Shown here: positions 40,169 to 49,082 of the stretch, piece by piece
How the letters are laid out: every line of letters begins with the position of its first letter
Numbering within the stretch: the stretch's first letter is position 1
Assembly (NCBI GenBank): GCA_011389935.1
Contig: JAABTJ010000020.1
Location: 1-54,850, forward strand
DNA: 54,850 nt
Source of the DNA: Desulfobacteraceae bacterium
Lineage (GTDB): Bacteria; Desulfobacterota; Desulfobacteria; Desulfobacterales; Desulfosalsimonadaceae
Direction of reading: 5' to 3'
The notes under the pieces: generated by a model
Told to the model about the DNA's origin: nothing
The model's database searches: none
The model's input: the letters and a program-made list of their open reading frames with translations, nothing else
Made by a program: the position numbers and the translations under genes

Positions 40169-41812
40169 ATGCGCGCCGAAGATATCAGGTCCAGCGAAGT
40201 GATTTCATTGGGAGAAGGGAGCGATTTTCCCCTGTTTGCATCGTCGCGAACGATGATCCTGGGCGCCCGCTCGCTCTCCCTTCTTCAGACCGACCTGTTC
40301 AAAGTCCTGGGGTCTGAAAAGGCCGTGGCAATGCTGGCCCGCCACGGCTTTGAAGCCGGCATGTCGTCCGCGACAGCCATGGCCGGCTTGTATGACTGGG
40401 ATTCGGATGATGAATGGCTGAAGGCCGGCGGGCGATTGGTTTCCATTGTCGGTCTGGCCCATTCGGAAATCCATCGGCACCAGATGAACCGGCCGGAAAA
40501 GAAGCTGCAGCTGAAGGGTACATGGCGCAGCTCCCTGGAATCGACGCAATGGCTTCGGCACCAAGAACCCGGCATGGAACCGGTATGTCATATTCTTGCC
40601 GGCTTTGTCAGCGGCTATGCCAGTGCGGTGCTTGGCACTGAGGTTCTTGTCCGTGAACTGTCCTGCCGGGCGCAGGGGCACGATGTCTGCCGTTTTGAAG
40701 GGCGGCCGATAGGGGAGTGGCGCCTGGACCAGGGGAAGCGGCGCCGCTACCTGACCGGTTTGAAAATGGAGGAGGAGGTCGCCAGGCTTCGAACCCAGCT
40801 TCAGGAGGTCTGGGATGAAATGGAGCAAAAACGGGCGGAAAATGACCGCCGGAACCGAAGATGCGCATCGGTCGATGCGGAAGCCGGGATCATATTCAGA
40901 AGCCAGGCCATGGCCAATGTGCTGGCTTTGAGTGAAAAGGCGGCCCCCGCTTCCAGTACCGTACTGCTGGTCGGGGAAAGCGGTACCGGAAAGGAATTGA
41001 TCGCCCGGTTCATCCATCGCCGTTCCGGAAGGGGGAAGGAGCCGTTTGTCGCCGTCAATTGCGCGGCCCTGCCGCCGACGCTTCTGGAATCCGAACTTTT
41101 CGGTCATGTAAAGGGGGCCTTTACCGGCGCGGAACGCGATAAGACCGGGCTGTTTTTAGAAGCTGGGGCCGGCACGATTTTTCTGGACGAAGTAGGGGAC
41201 CTGCCGCTGGAACTGCAGGTCAAGCTGCTCAGGGCCATTCAGGAACGGGAAGCCCGCCCGGTTGGCGGCGTACGGCAGCTGGCGGTCCGGGCGCGGATTC
41301 TGGCAGCAACCAATCGCAATTTAGAGGAAATGATGATTCAGGGAAAATTTCGGGAAGACCTGTATTACCGGCTGGCGGTGATTCCGGTTCAATTGCCCCC
41401 TCTGCGCGACTGCCGGGAAGACATCCTCCCGCTGGCCCGTTATTTTTTGGAAAAATGTCAGCCCCGCCACCCCGGATTTACCCCCCGTGCCCTGAAGCGG
41501 ATGGAAACCCACGGCTGGCCCGGCAATGTGCGGGAACTGGAGAATTGCGTCGAATACGCGGCGGTGCTCTCCGGAGGCGTCAGAATTCAGCCCGAACATT
41601 TGCCTTCCGGGGTGGCGGAAAGCCGCGCCAATCAGATGGAAAACCTTGCCTCGGACTGGCCGAGCGAAGCCGATCTGGTCAAGCGGTATACACAGCGGGT
41701 CCTGGAATATACGCAGGGAAATCAGAGCCGGGCAGCCCGCCTGCTGGGAATCGATTATTCCACCTTTTGGCGGCGCTTGAAATCCTGGAAGGGCGCCAAT
41801 GAAACGGATTGA
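40169..41812 (+). CDS. Sigma-54-dependent activator with XylR_N and V4R sensor domains
   Basis: I choose the second of two adjacent ATGs (40169) because GGAGG is then six bases upstream; 547 residues. The N-terminus (about 20-125) is XylR_N-like. A V4R domain follows (about 130-195), ending in LSCRAQGHDVCRFEG. After a coiled-coil linker (195-235) comes the AAA+ domain with GESGTGKE near 270, the sigma-54 contact loop GAFTGAE near 316, and GTIFLDEVGDLP. A Fis-type helix-turn-helix (NQSRAARLLGIDYSTFWRRLK) ends it. The layout is that of XylR/DmpR, which respond directly to small effectors, often aromatic. It diverges from the GRE operon and should activate it from the promoter at 39971. Confidence 0.93.
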   Translation: MRAEDIRSSEVISLGEGSDFPLFASSRTMILGARSLSLLQTDLFKVLGSEKAVAMLARHGFEAGMSSATAMAGLYDWDSDDEWLKAGGRLVSIVGLAHSEIHRHQMNRPEKKLQLKGTWRSSLESTQWLRHQEPGMEPVCHILAGFVSGYASAVLGTEVLVRELSCRAQGHDVCRFEGRPIGEWRLDQGKRRRYLTGLKMEEEVARLRTQLQEVWDEMEQKRAENDRRNRRCASVDAEAGIIFRSQAMANVLALSEKAAPASSTVLLVGESGTGKELIARFIHRRSGRGKEPFVAVNCAALPPTLLESELFGHVKGAFTGAERDKTGLFLEAGAGTIFLDEVGDLPLELQVKLLRAIQEREARPVGGVRQLAVRARILAATNRNLEEMMIQGKFREDLYYRLAVIPVQLPPLRDCREDILPLARYFLEKCQPRHPGFTPRALKRMETHGWPGNVRELENCVEYAAVLSGGVRIQPEHLPSGVAESRANQMENLASDWPSEADLVKRYTQRVLEYTQGNQSRAARLLGIDYSTFWRRLKSWKGANETD

Positions 41813-41925
41813 GTTGTTGCGGTTTGAAACAAGACGCCGCCGCGACCTTGAACCGAAATCCGAATGTTGAGATGGGTTCTGCTGTGTTTGGCATTTTTCG
41901 GAAAACCGGGGGAAGAATGGGGGCG

Positions 41926-42357
41926 TCAGGGGTTGTCATAAAAGGGGATCGGTTTGCCCGTGCGATAGGCAACGGTTTTGGCGGTGGCGATGAGCCGGCC
42001 GGTGTCGTCGGTGACGGAAATATCGTAATGGGCGATCTTCCTGGAGCGGGTGACTTCTCTTGCCTCGGCATACAGTCGCGCGCCGGGTTGGGGGGTGGCG
42101 GTGTAGGAGACATTGACGTTCAGCGCCACGGCAACGCTACCGTGGGTCTGGCAGGCGGTTTCAAACGCCTCGTCAATCAATGAGTACACGGCCCCGCCAT
42201 GGGTCCGTTGGTAGATGTTGTCCATCCGCTCGGGCAGGTATGTCATTTCCACCCGGGAATACCCGGCGTCCAGGTCAACGAGCCTCATTTCCAGGCGTTG
42301 GGCATAGGGTTCGTTTGCCACGGCATCAAATATGGCTTTTTTGAGCTTTTCATCCAC
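41926..42357 (-). CDS. PaaI-type hotdog thioesterase
   Basis: A GTG at 42357 with AAGGA eight bases upstream gives 143 residues; a longer frame from TTG 42396 lacks a ribosome site. The hotdog core shows NIYQRTHGGAVYSLIDEAFETAC near 47-69, with the HGG-x(7)-E pattern of the PaaI group, and VALNVNVSYTATPQPG. It would hydrolyse an acyl-CoA in the cytosol. It converges on the sigma-54 activator gene and its link to the GRE pathway is only positional. Confidence 0.85.
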   Translation of the reverse strand: MDEKLKKAIFDAVANEPYAQRLEMRLVDLDAGYSRVEMTYLPERMDNIYQRTHGGAVYSLIDEAFETACQTHGSVAVALNVNVSYTATPQPGARLYAEAREVTRSRKIAHYDISVTDDTGRLIATAKTVAYRTGKPIPFYDNP

Positions 42358-42525
42358 GGGGTTGTCCTTATCAAAACACTTTCCGTTATGCTGCAAGTAA
42401 GATATACAGGATCCGGAAGGCGGGGGGAAAGCTTGGTCTGCCTTTGACGCCTTTTTTTATCAAGAGCAGATTGTTTTGTAAAGCCGTAATTGCCCATGGC
42501 GATTACCGGCGGCGGAGGTATAGGA

Positions 42526-44148
42526 ATGCACCCGGTATTGTCGATCGCATATTTTGTCACGTCCCATGGATTCGGGCACGCTGCCCGGGCTTCGGCGGTG
42601 ATGAACGCCATTTACACCCGCTGGCCGTTTGTCCACTTTGACATTTTCACCGGTACGCCGGAGTGGTTTTTTCAAAAATCCGTCAAAGCGCCGTATGCGT
42701 ATCATTGGGAGCAGACAGACGTCGGGTTGATACAGGCATCGCCGCTGCATGTTGACCTGGAGAAAACCATAGCGGCCCTTGACGCGTTTTTGCCCTTTGA
42801 CCAGAAACACCTGGACCGGCTTGCCCGGAAGCTTTGCGCGGCCCAATGTCAGCTGGTGATCAGTGATATTTCGCCGCTGGGGATTGCCGCAGCAACGCAC
42901 GGAGGGATTGCATCCGCATTGGTGGAGAATTTCACGTGGGACTGGATATATGAAGCCTACGTACCGGAAGATTCGCGGTTTCATATGCACATCGACATGC
43001 TTCGCGGGTATTTCGGCCAGGCGGCTCTCCGGGTTCAGGCAAGCCCCGTATGCGGAGACACCCGAAAGGAGCTTCCCCGCACGCCCCCGATTTCGCGCAT
43101 GCCGGCGACCGATCCCCGGCGCACCAGAAAGCGGCTCGGGATTGCCGGGGAGGAGAAAATGGTGCTGATCACCATGGGCGGAATTACCGGGAATTTGCCG
43201 TTTGTCAGACACCTTTCAGCGGTTGGCGAAGATATCTGTTTCGTTGTGCCAGTGGCATCCGATACCGTTCCGAAGGAGGGGGAACGGCAGGGCAATATGA
43301 TTTTCCTCCCGCACAACAGCGCGTTTTATCATCCCGACCTGGTCCACGCAGCCGACGGGGTGGTCGGAAAAATCGGCTACAGTACGCTGGCGGAAGTATA
43401 TCATGCCGGGGCGCCGTATGGATTTGTTTCCCGTCCGGATTTCAGGGAGTCGCCGGTGCTGGAATCGTATGCCGCCGAAAATATTCCGGCCATGAAATTT
43501 TCGGAAGGGCAATTCAACAGCGGCGCTTGGCTGAAGCAGCTTTCCAGGCTGCTGGATTTGCCCCGGCCGGCAGAAAAAGCGATCAACGGCGCGGACGCGG
43601 CGGCCGGATATATTTGCGATTATCTGTCATGCGAAAAGGAAATCCTCGAGGTCGTGGACACCTACGGTTGCGTAGTGGGCGCGGCGCCCAGAAAAAGTGT
43701 TCACGGAGACAACCGTCTGCTTCACCGTGTGGTGCATGTGCTGGTTTGCGACAGAGAAAACCGGCTGCTTCTGCAGAAGCGGTCCCTCAACAAGCGGGTT
43801 GCGCCGGGGCGGTGGGATACATCCGTCGGTGGGCACGTGGACTGCGGTGAATCCATCGAAGTCGCCATGTACCGGGAAATGGCCGAAGAACTGGGCATCC
43901 GCCCGCAGTCCCTGCAGTTTGCCTACCAGTACATCCATTCCAACGACTTCGAGTCGGAGTTGGTTTTTACCTATACCTGCCAATACGACGGTGACATCGC
44001 CTTCAACCCGGAAGAAATTGATGCCGTAAAATTCTGGGACATGAAGGAAATCGAAAACCATTTGGGAAAAGGCGTCTTAAGCGATAACTTTGAAGATGAG
44101 TTCAGGCGTTACCGGCAGTGGCTGGAAGCCGATTCTTGCGGGCGGTAA
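42526..44148 (+). CDS. Glycosyltransferase-like protein fused to a Nudix hydrolase
   Basis: The ATG at 42526 has GGAGG seven bases upstream; 540 residues. The first 370 residues look like a GT-B-type (MurG/UGT-like) protein: it starts SIAYFVTSHGFGHAARASAV, similar to the N-terminal domain of L-arabinokinase-type proteins, and has VLITMGGITGN and KIGYSTLAEVYHAGAPYGFV in the second lobe. Residues about 385-540 form a Nudix domain with a perfect Nudix box (G436 to about 458, GHVDCGESIEVAMYREMAEE). The Nudix part resembles the IPP-isomerase/YfcD group (LLLQKRS, PGRWDTSVGGH). I infer synthesis and clean-up of an activated sugar or a related compound, but the real substrate is unknown. Confidence 0.8.
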   Translation: MHPVLSIAYFVTSHGFGHAARASAVMNAIYTRWPFVHFDIFTGTPEWFFQKSVKAPYAYHWEQTDVGLIQASPLHVDLEKTIAALDAFLPFDQKHLDRLARKLCAAQCQLVISDISPLGIAAATHGGIASALVENFTWDWIYEAYVPEDSRFHMHIDMLRGYFGQAALRVQASPVCGDTRKELPRTPPISRMPATDPRRTRKRLGIAGEEKMVLITMGGITGNLPFVRHLSAVGEDICFVVPVASDTVPKEGERQGNMIFLPHNSAFYHPDLVHAADGVVGKIGYSTLAEVYHAGAPYGFVSRPDFRESPVLESYAAENIPAMKFSEGQFNSGAWLKQLSRLLDLPRPAEKAINGADAAAGYICDYLSCEKEILEVVDTYGCVVGAAPRKSVHGDNRLLHRVVHVLVCDRENRLLLQKRSLNKRVAPGRWDTSVGGHVDCGESIEVAMYREMAEELGIRPQSLQFAYQYIHSNDFESELVFTYTCQYDGDIAFNPEEIDAVKFWDMKEIENHLGKGVLSDNFEDEFRRYRQWLEADSCGR

Positions 44149-44382
44149 ATATTTGTCCCGCCGTTGGAGGCAAAGGAGGTGCCGGCAGCTTCGCGAAGGC
44201 CCGAGCGTTTTTTCTCGGGAGAAGACGGCAGATCGTGAAGGTTTATTGTTGCATAAACGCCTATAATTATATAAAAGAAACGGTGATACACGCTTAAATG
44301 GCAAAGCGGATACCCGGCGGATGCCAGACCGATAAAATATGCCGCCTTTATGATCAATCCTTAAAAATGTAAGTGATGTGTA

Positions 44383-45711
44383 GTGAAAAAATCGACAGAT
44401 ACGCAAAAACCCGAGCCGGAAGACAACTGGAATATTTCCCGGTTCAAGGTCTCACCGGATGAAACAAAAACCCGTTTTCATGACTTTTCCCTGCCCGATC
44501 CCCTGATGCGCGCCATACAGGAACTGGGCTTTGTCTACTGCACCCCGATCCAGGCCGAAATCCTGCCGGCAGCCCTGACCGGCCGGGACGCCTTTGGCCG
44601 CGCCCAGACCGGCACCGGCAAAACTGCGGCATTCCTTATTGCCGTGATTACCCGGATGCTGCAGAACCCGATCCAGGGGACGCGCAAGTCCGGCACCCCC
44701 CGGGTGCTGATCATCGCCCCTACCCGGGAGTTGGTCTTGCAGATCAGCGAGGAAGCCCGGCAGTTGACCCGGTATTGCGATCTTACCCTGGTGTCGGTAT
44801 TCGGCGGCATGGATTACAAGAAGCAGAAGTCGCAGCTTTCCGGAAATCCGGTGGACATCATGGTGGCGACCCCCGGACGGCTGCTCGATTTCAGTCGACG
44901 AAGGGATCTGTTCCTGGACCGGGTCGAGATGATGATCCTGGATGAGGCCGACCGGATGCTGGACATGGGCTTCATCCCCGACGTGCGAAAAATCATCCAC
45001 GCCACCCCGCACAAGGACAAGCGCCAGACCATGCTCTTTTCCGCAACCCTTACCGAGGCGATCACCCGCCTGGCCGCCAGCTGGACCAAAAACCCGGTGA
45101 CCGTGGAAATCGACCCGGAGCAGGTGGCGGTGAACACCGTGGACCAGATCGTCTATATCGTGACGGAAAATGAAAAATTCGCCCTTCTCTACAACATCAT
45201 CGACCGCGAAGATCTTCACCGGCTGATCATCTTCTGCAACCAGAAGAACCAGGTGATACGGCTGGCCGAAAGGCTTACCAGCTACGGCATCCAGTGCTCG
45301 GTACTCTCCGGGGACATTCCCCAGAAGAAGCGGATCGAGCGGCTGGACCGGTTCAAGGCGGGAAAAATCCGGGTGCTCGTTGCCACGGATGTGGCAGCCA
45401 GGGGGATTCACATCGAGGGGATGGACCACGTGGTCAACTTCACGCTTCCCCATGACCCCGAGGACTACATTCACCGCATCGGCCGCACCGGCCGGGCGGG
45501 TGCCGTCGGTACGGCCATCAGCTTTGCCGACGAGGAGGACGCCTTTTACCTGCCCGGTATCGAAGATCTCATCGAACGCAAGATCGACTGCATCCAGCCC
45601 GAAGAAGACTGGCTGGTCCTGCCCGAGGGGGTCCGCCCCAAAAAAGCGAAAAGCGCAAAACGAAAACCCCGGCCCCAGAGGAAAAAAAGCAGTACGCAGC
45701 GATCCGGATAA
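44383..45711 (+). CDS. DEAD-box ATP-dependent RNA helicase (RhlE/RhlB-like)
   Basis: The 442-residue protein appears to start at GTG 44383; no clear ribosome site is visible, so the start is uncertain. All helicase motifs are present: Q-motif [14 protein letters not shown] near 74-81, [21 protein letters not shown] near 186, [18 protein letters not shown], and [10 protein letters not shown]. The basic C-terminal tail (about 415-442, rich in Lys and Arg) should bind RNA. The role would be RNA remodelling or ribosome assembly. The 234-base gap before it holds an A/T-rich segment (TATAAT at 44262) that could be a -10 element but lacks a good -35. Confidence 0.93.
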   Translation: MKKSTDTQKPEPEDNWNISRFKVSPDETKTRFHDFSLPDPLMRAIQELGFVYCTPIQAEILPAALTGRDAFGRAQTGTGKTAAFLIAVITRMLQNPIQGTRKSGTPRVLIIAPTRELVLQISEEARQLTRYCDLTLVSVFGGMDYKKQKSQLSGNPVDIMVATPGRLLDFSRRRDLFLDRVEMMILDEADRMLDMGFIPDVRKIIHATPHKDKRQTMLFSATLTEAITRLAASWTKNPVTVEIDPEQVAVNTVDQIVYIVTENEKFALLYNIIDREDLHRLIIFCNQKNQVIRLAERLTSYGIQCSVLSGDIPQKKRIERLDRFKAGKIRVLVATDVAARGIHIEGMDHVVNFTLPHDPEDYIHRIGRTGRAGAVGTAISFADEEDAFYLPGIEDLIERKIDCIQPEEDWLVLPEGVRPKKAKSAKRKPRPQRKKSSTQRSG

Positions 45712-45776
45712 GTTGCATTTTTACGAAGCCATCAAACTTGTCAACCCATAACCTGTGATATCTGCGGATCTTTTGT

Positions 45777-46784
45777 ATGTCCCTTTCCGGCCGCCTGGAA
45801 ATATTCGACCTGGGTTCGCTTTTGAGAATGCTTACCCGGGAAAGACGAACGGGTAGACTTGTTCTTCGATACGGAGATAATACAATACAGGTATTTCTCT
45901 ATGACGGAAGCGTCGTGTATGCGACGGAAACCCGGAAAAACAACCGTCTGGGAATGCTTTTAAAGGAAAGCGGCTACATAACGCAGTCGGCGCTTGATGA
46001 ATGCCTGGCGCTGAGCTTGAAAAACAAGGAAAGGCTGGGCAAAACCCTTGTTCAAAAAGGGGTTGTCTCCCTTGAACGGCTCAACCAGTTTCTCCTGCGG
46101 CAGGCGGAAAACACGGTCTATAACGTTTTGTTGTGGGATTCCGGCGGGTTTGAATACAACGACGTCCCCCTCAACCTGGGAGGGGCCGTTGAATACAAAC
46201 TGGATGCCGTGGATGTCCTGCTGGGTGCCTCCCGCCGGATCGATGCCATCGGGATTATCAGAAAAATGACTCCCGGTGACACGGACATACTGAAAATTGC
46301 CGCAGATATGGTCGGCGACGGAGAAATACGGCGAAACGCCGACGAAAGTAAAGTTCTGGCCCTGATCGACGGGAATCGGTCGGTGCGGCAGGTACTGGAT
46401 AAAAGCGGTTTCGATGAGCTTGCCGCATACAAAATTTTGTATTCGCTCATTTCTTCGGGGAAGGTCGAAATCAGCATGTCCAAAATGACGCCCGAGGAGC
46501 TGGCTGCCCGGGCCGTTAAAGCGCTCGGCAAAGTCGACCCCCGGCAATTCCGGGAGGCCCTCGATCACCTCGGGCTGAAGCGTTCCAGCAGCCTTCGCGT
46601 TGTCCTTGCCCGCATTTTCCGGGAGGCGTTGAGTGAAGAGCAGATTATGACCGCGGCAAAAAATCAGGCCTTGAAGATCAGCAGTCCGGAAGAAAAAAAC
46701 GCACTGCGTAAACTCAGGGAAGAAAACCGGGTGCCGTTTTTCCGGGAGATCATTGAACTGCTGTGCCGGTCGGTTGCCGCCTAA
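45777..46784 (+). CDS. DUF4388 domain protein
   Basis: The 335-residue protein starts with the DUF4388 (PatA-type) domain: LSGRLEIFDLGSLLRMLTRERRTGRLVL near 2-29 and VFLYDGSVVYA. The middle (55-150) continues with LGKTLVQKGVVSLERLNQFL, as in myxobacterial and deltaproteobacterial sensory or motility proteins. The C-terminal part has a winged-helix-like DGNRSVRQVLDKSGFDELAAYKILYSLISSG. No response-regulator receiver is present. Function is unknown; a signalling adaptor is likely. It lies 65 bases after the helicase gene; that gap contains a short relic (TTTTTACGAAGCCATCAA) of the family 1 repeat end. Confidence 0.75.
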   Translation: MSLSGRLEIFDLGSLLRMLTRERRTGRLVLRYGDNTIQVFLYDGSVVYATETRKNNRLGMLLKESGYITQSALDECLALSLKNKERLGKTLVQKGVVSLERLNQFLLRQAENTVYNVLLWDSGGFEYNDVPLNLGGAVEYKLDAVDVLLGASRRIDAIGIIRKMTPGDTDILKIAADMVGDGEIRRNADESKVLALIDGNRSVRQVLDKSGFDELAAYKILYSLISSGKVEISMSKMTPEELAARAVKALGKVDPRQFREALDHLGLKRSSSLRVVLARIFREALSEEQIMTAAKNQALKISSPEEKNALRKLREENRVPFFREIIELLCRSVAA

Positions 46785-46800
46785 GAGATATTTTGGAAAA

Positions 46801-46844
46801 ATAAGGGCCCGCCGCAGACGCGAAGGAAAGCGGCAGGCCCTTAT
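46801..46844. terminator. Bidirectional terminator between DUF4388 gene and metS
   Basis: ATAAGGGCC-GCCGC (46801-46815) pairs with GCGGC-GGCCCTTAT (46830-46844) with one internal mismatch and a 14-base loop. A/T-rich sequence flanks it on both sides. The two genes converge here. Confidence 0.8.
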
Positions 46845-46870
46845 TATATTATAAGAACGGTTTTGTTTTC

Positions 46871-46972
46871 TTAGATGCCCCGGGCCGTGAAGGCCTTGTA
46901 GATGCAAATGGCCGCGCCGCCCCAGGTTACTCCCAAGCCTAAGATCATCATGATAATGGCTCCTTCAGTCAT
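46871..46972 (-). CDS. MetS-type small subunit of an NSS transporter
   Basis: A 33-codon frame from ATG 46972 with AAGGGG seven bases upstream. The peptide starts MTEGAIIMMILGLG and forms one membrane helix with the pattern GLGVTWGGAAICIYKA. It lies 25 bases after the NSS transporter gene. This size, sequence and position match MetS-type subunits that accompany MetP-like sodium symporters. It is too short for usual gene finders. Confidence 0.85.
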   Translation of the reverse strand: MTEGAIIMMILGLGVTWGGAAICIYKAFTARGI

Positions 46973-46997
46973 TTTATTACCCCTTTTCTCTTCTATG

Positions 46998-48482
46998 TTA
47001 TGCCTTGTGATCCGAGGCCCAGTTGCTCTTTATGGTCTGCATTGCGATGCTCAGCGGAATGATCACCACCACGACGCACCAGCCGAAGATCAGCAGTGCG
47101 CTTGCGGGGTATCCTTCATACGGCACGCGGATGTCCCCAACCAGGTTGGCAATGGCCATATAGCCGAGTACGATCGGCGTAATCACCTTGAGGCAGAAGT
47201 TCCACCAGGAACCGATGGCAAAATCGGACAAGGCGTTGGCATGCTCCCGCACCGTATCCAGCTTGAAGAACCAGGACAGCAGGACGACTTCCACAAGGCC
47301 GGCAAGCACAATGCCGAAATTGTTGATGAAGTGGTCCACGATATCCAGGACGAAAAGACCGCCGTTGGTCATGAAAACCAGGCTCAACACGAACCCGACG
47401 AGGCACAGGATGCTGGCAGTGGCTTTTCTCGGCCAACTGAACTTGTCCATGAGGCCGGAACAGACGGCCTCGCTGATGGAGATCATGGAGCTCATCCCGG
47501 CGAATACCAGGCAAATGAAGAACAGGAATCCAAAGAATTTTGCCGCCGGCAACAGGTTAATGGCCTCGGGAATGGTGACAAAGGCAAGCCCCACGCCGGC
47601 GCCGACCACTTCCTGCAGTCCTACGCCCTGTTCCTGGGCCATGTAGCCCAGCACACCGAAGACCATCACGCCGGCCAGCATACTGAAGCCGCAGTTAATG
47701 AGCGCGGTCATCAACCCGTTGTTGTTGATGTCTGATTTTTCGGGCAGGTAGCTGGAATAGGTGATCATAATGGCAAAACAGATGCTCAGGGTGAAAAAGA
47801 TCTGCCCGTAGGCGGCCGTCCAGACCTGGTAATCCATGATGGCGCTGAAATCCGGCTTGAACAGATAGTTGATCCCTTCGGCCGCGCCTTCCAGGGTTAC
47901 GGCCCGCACCAGCATGACCAGCAGCAGCAGGAAAAGCAGGGGCATGAAGATTTTGTTGGCCAGCTCAATGCCGCGTCGGACCCCGCTGAAAAGAACGATC
48001 CAGACCACGAACCACATGACGACCGATGCCAGGAAAATGGGCCATACAATGCCGCCCAACTCCATCGGGCCGGAGCTCAGGGCCAGAAAATCGGAAAAGA
48101 AAAATTCTCCCGGACTATCGCCCCATCCCAGATTCAGAGCAAGCAGCGCATAGTTCAAGGCCCAGCCGATGATCACCACGTAGTAGATAGAGATCACGAA
48201 CGAGACAAAGACCTGCCACCAGCCAAGCCATTCCCACTTCTGAAAGATTTTGAAATAGGTAAGGGGTGCGGATCCCTTGTATTTGTGCCCGATCCCGAAT
48301 TCCAGGATGATGATGGGTATCCCTGCCGTGAGCAGGGCAAAAAAGTAGGGGATTAAAAAGGCCCCCCCGCCGTTGTCATAGGCCATGTATGGAAATCTCC
48401 AGATATTTCCAAGGCCTATGGCCGAACCCACTGCAGCCAGAATAAAACCGGTTCTCGTGCCCCATTGCTCACGTTGCGCCAT
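46998..48482 (-). CDS. Sodium-dependent NSS family transporter (MetP/MhsT-like)
   Basis: The ATG at 48482 has AGGAGG seven bases upstream, giving 494 residues; the longer frame to 48554 is unsupported. The NSS signature GSAIGLGNIWRFPY lies in helix 1, where Na+ and substrate bind. About eleven to twelve helices follow, with GGGAFLIPYF and the helix 6-7 region ending in GFSMLAGVMVFG. Relatives import hydrophobic amino acids such as methionine or alanine with sodium. The small subunit gene directly follows. Confidence 0.93.
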   Translation of the reverse strand: MAQREQWGTRTGFILAAVGSAIGLGNIWRFPYMAYDNGGGAFLIPYFFALLTAGIPIIILEFGIGHKYKGSAPLTYFKIFQKWEWLGWWQVFVSFVISIYYVVIIGWALNYALLALNLGWGDSPGEFFFSDFLALSSGPMELGGIVWPIFLASVVMWFVVWIVLFSGVRRGIELANKIFMPLLFLLLLVMLVRAVTLEGAAEGINYLFKPDFSAIMDYQVWTAAYGQIFFTLSICFAIMITYSSYLPEKSDINNNGLMTALINCGFSMLAGVMVFGVLGYMAQEQGVGLQEVVGAGVGLAFVTIPEAINLLPAAKFFGFLFFICLVFAGMSSMISISEAVCSGLMDKFSWPRKATASILCLVGFVLSLVFMTNGGLFVLDIVDHFINNFGIVLAGLVEVVLLSWFFKLDTVREHANALSDFAIGSWWNFCLKVITPIVLGYMAIANLVGDIRVPYEGYPASALLIFGWCVVVVIIPLSIAMQTIKSNWASDHKA

Positions 48483-48688
48483 AATCTGCCTCCTCCTGAG
48501 ATTCGTCGGTCCTTGCCAAAAGATTGAACAGATAATTTTCGTATGCGTTAGCAAGGCGTTTCCCCGGAGTCAAGACAAAATGTATAAGTTCGGGTAGATA
48601 GTATCTATCTACGTTGATAACCTTCTGTAAAACATTAAAAAATGTATTTTTTCCGGTTTTTTTCCAGTCGTTACAATTCTTTGTATTA

Positions 48689-48861
48689 CAAGCGATCTCA
48701 AAAAAATCTTTTTCCCCAATATCTTCGTTAGCGGTGAAATTTAAATAGGCCTACCCCCCTATTTTTTATTGCTTTTCTCTGTGTCTCCTCTGTGCCCTCT
48801 GTGGTAAAAACCACCCTCCCCGCATTTTCTACCTCACTTGATCTTTTTTTTGAGATGGCTT
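48689..48861. repeat. Decayed palindromic element, family 2
   Basis: Ends are CAAGCGATCTCA (48689-48700) and TGAGATGGCT (48851-48860), matching the copy in the trp operon. The interior is largely different and includes a TCTGTG-rich stretch. It lies in the 600-base gap between the NSS transporter gene and the hydrolase gene; the only other item seen there is the inverted repeat at 48919. Confidence 0.65.
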
Positions 48862-48918
48862 TTAATCAATAGACCTCATATTCAGAATGCCCCTGCGGAC
48901 CTGTATTCAGCGAAAATG

Positions 48919-48952
48919 TTTTTCGTGTCGATACAAGAATGCAAAGCTTAGT
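48919..48952 (+). repeat. 34-bp repeat, left copy
   Basis: The core is TCGATACAAGAATGCAAA preceded by TTTTTCGT and ending TTAGT. The inverse complement recurs at 53201-53234 with 31 of 34 matches. This copy lies about 130 bases upstream of the hydrolase gene at 49083. Confidence 0.8.
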
Positions 48953-49082
48953 AATAGTAGAAAATTGTTCACGTATGCCTTTCTCCGGGGAAGAATCCGC
49001 TTGCAGACACTGGCAATTACAGTTATTTTTTTCAGAAAAAACGTTAACTGCAGAAAACGATTAGACCGTTATGGAGGACCTC

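Noticed and set aside
44262..44267. TATAAT as a promoter for the helicase gene
   Set aside because: No -35-like hexamer at 16-18 bases; kept only as a remark.
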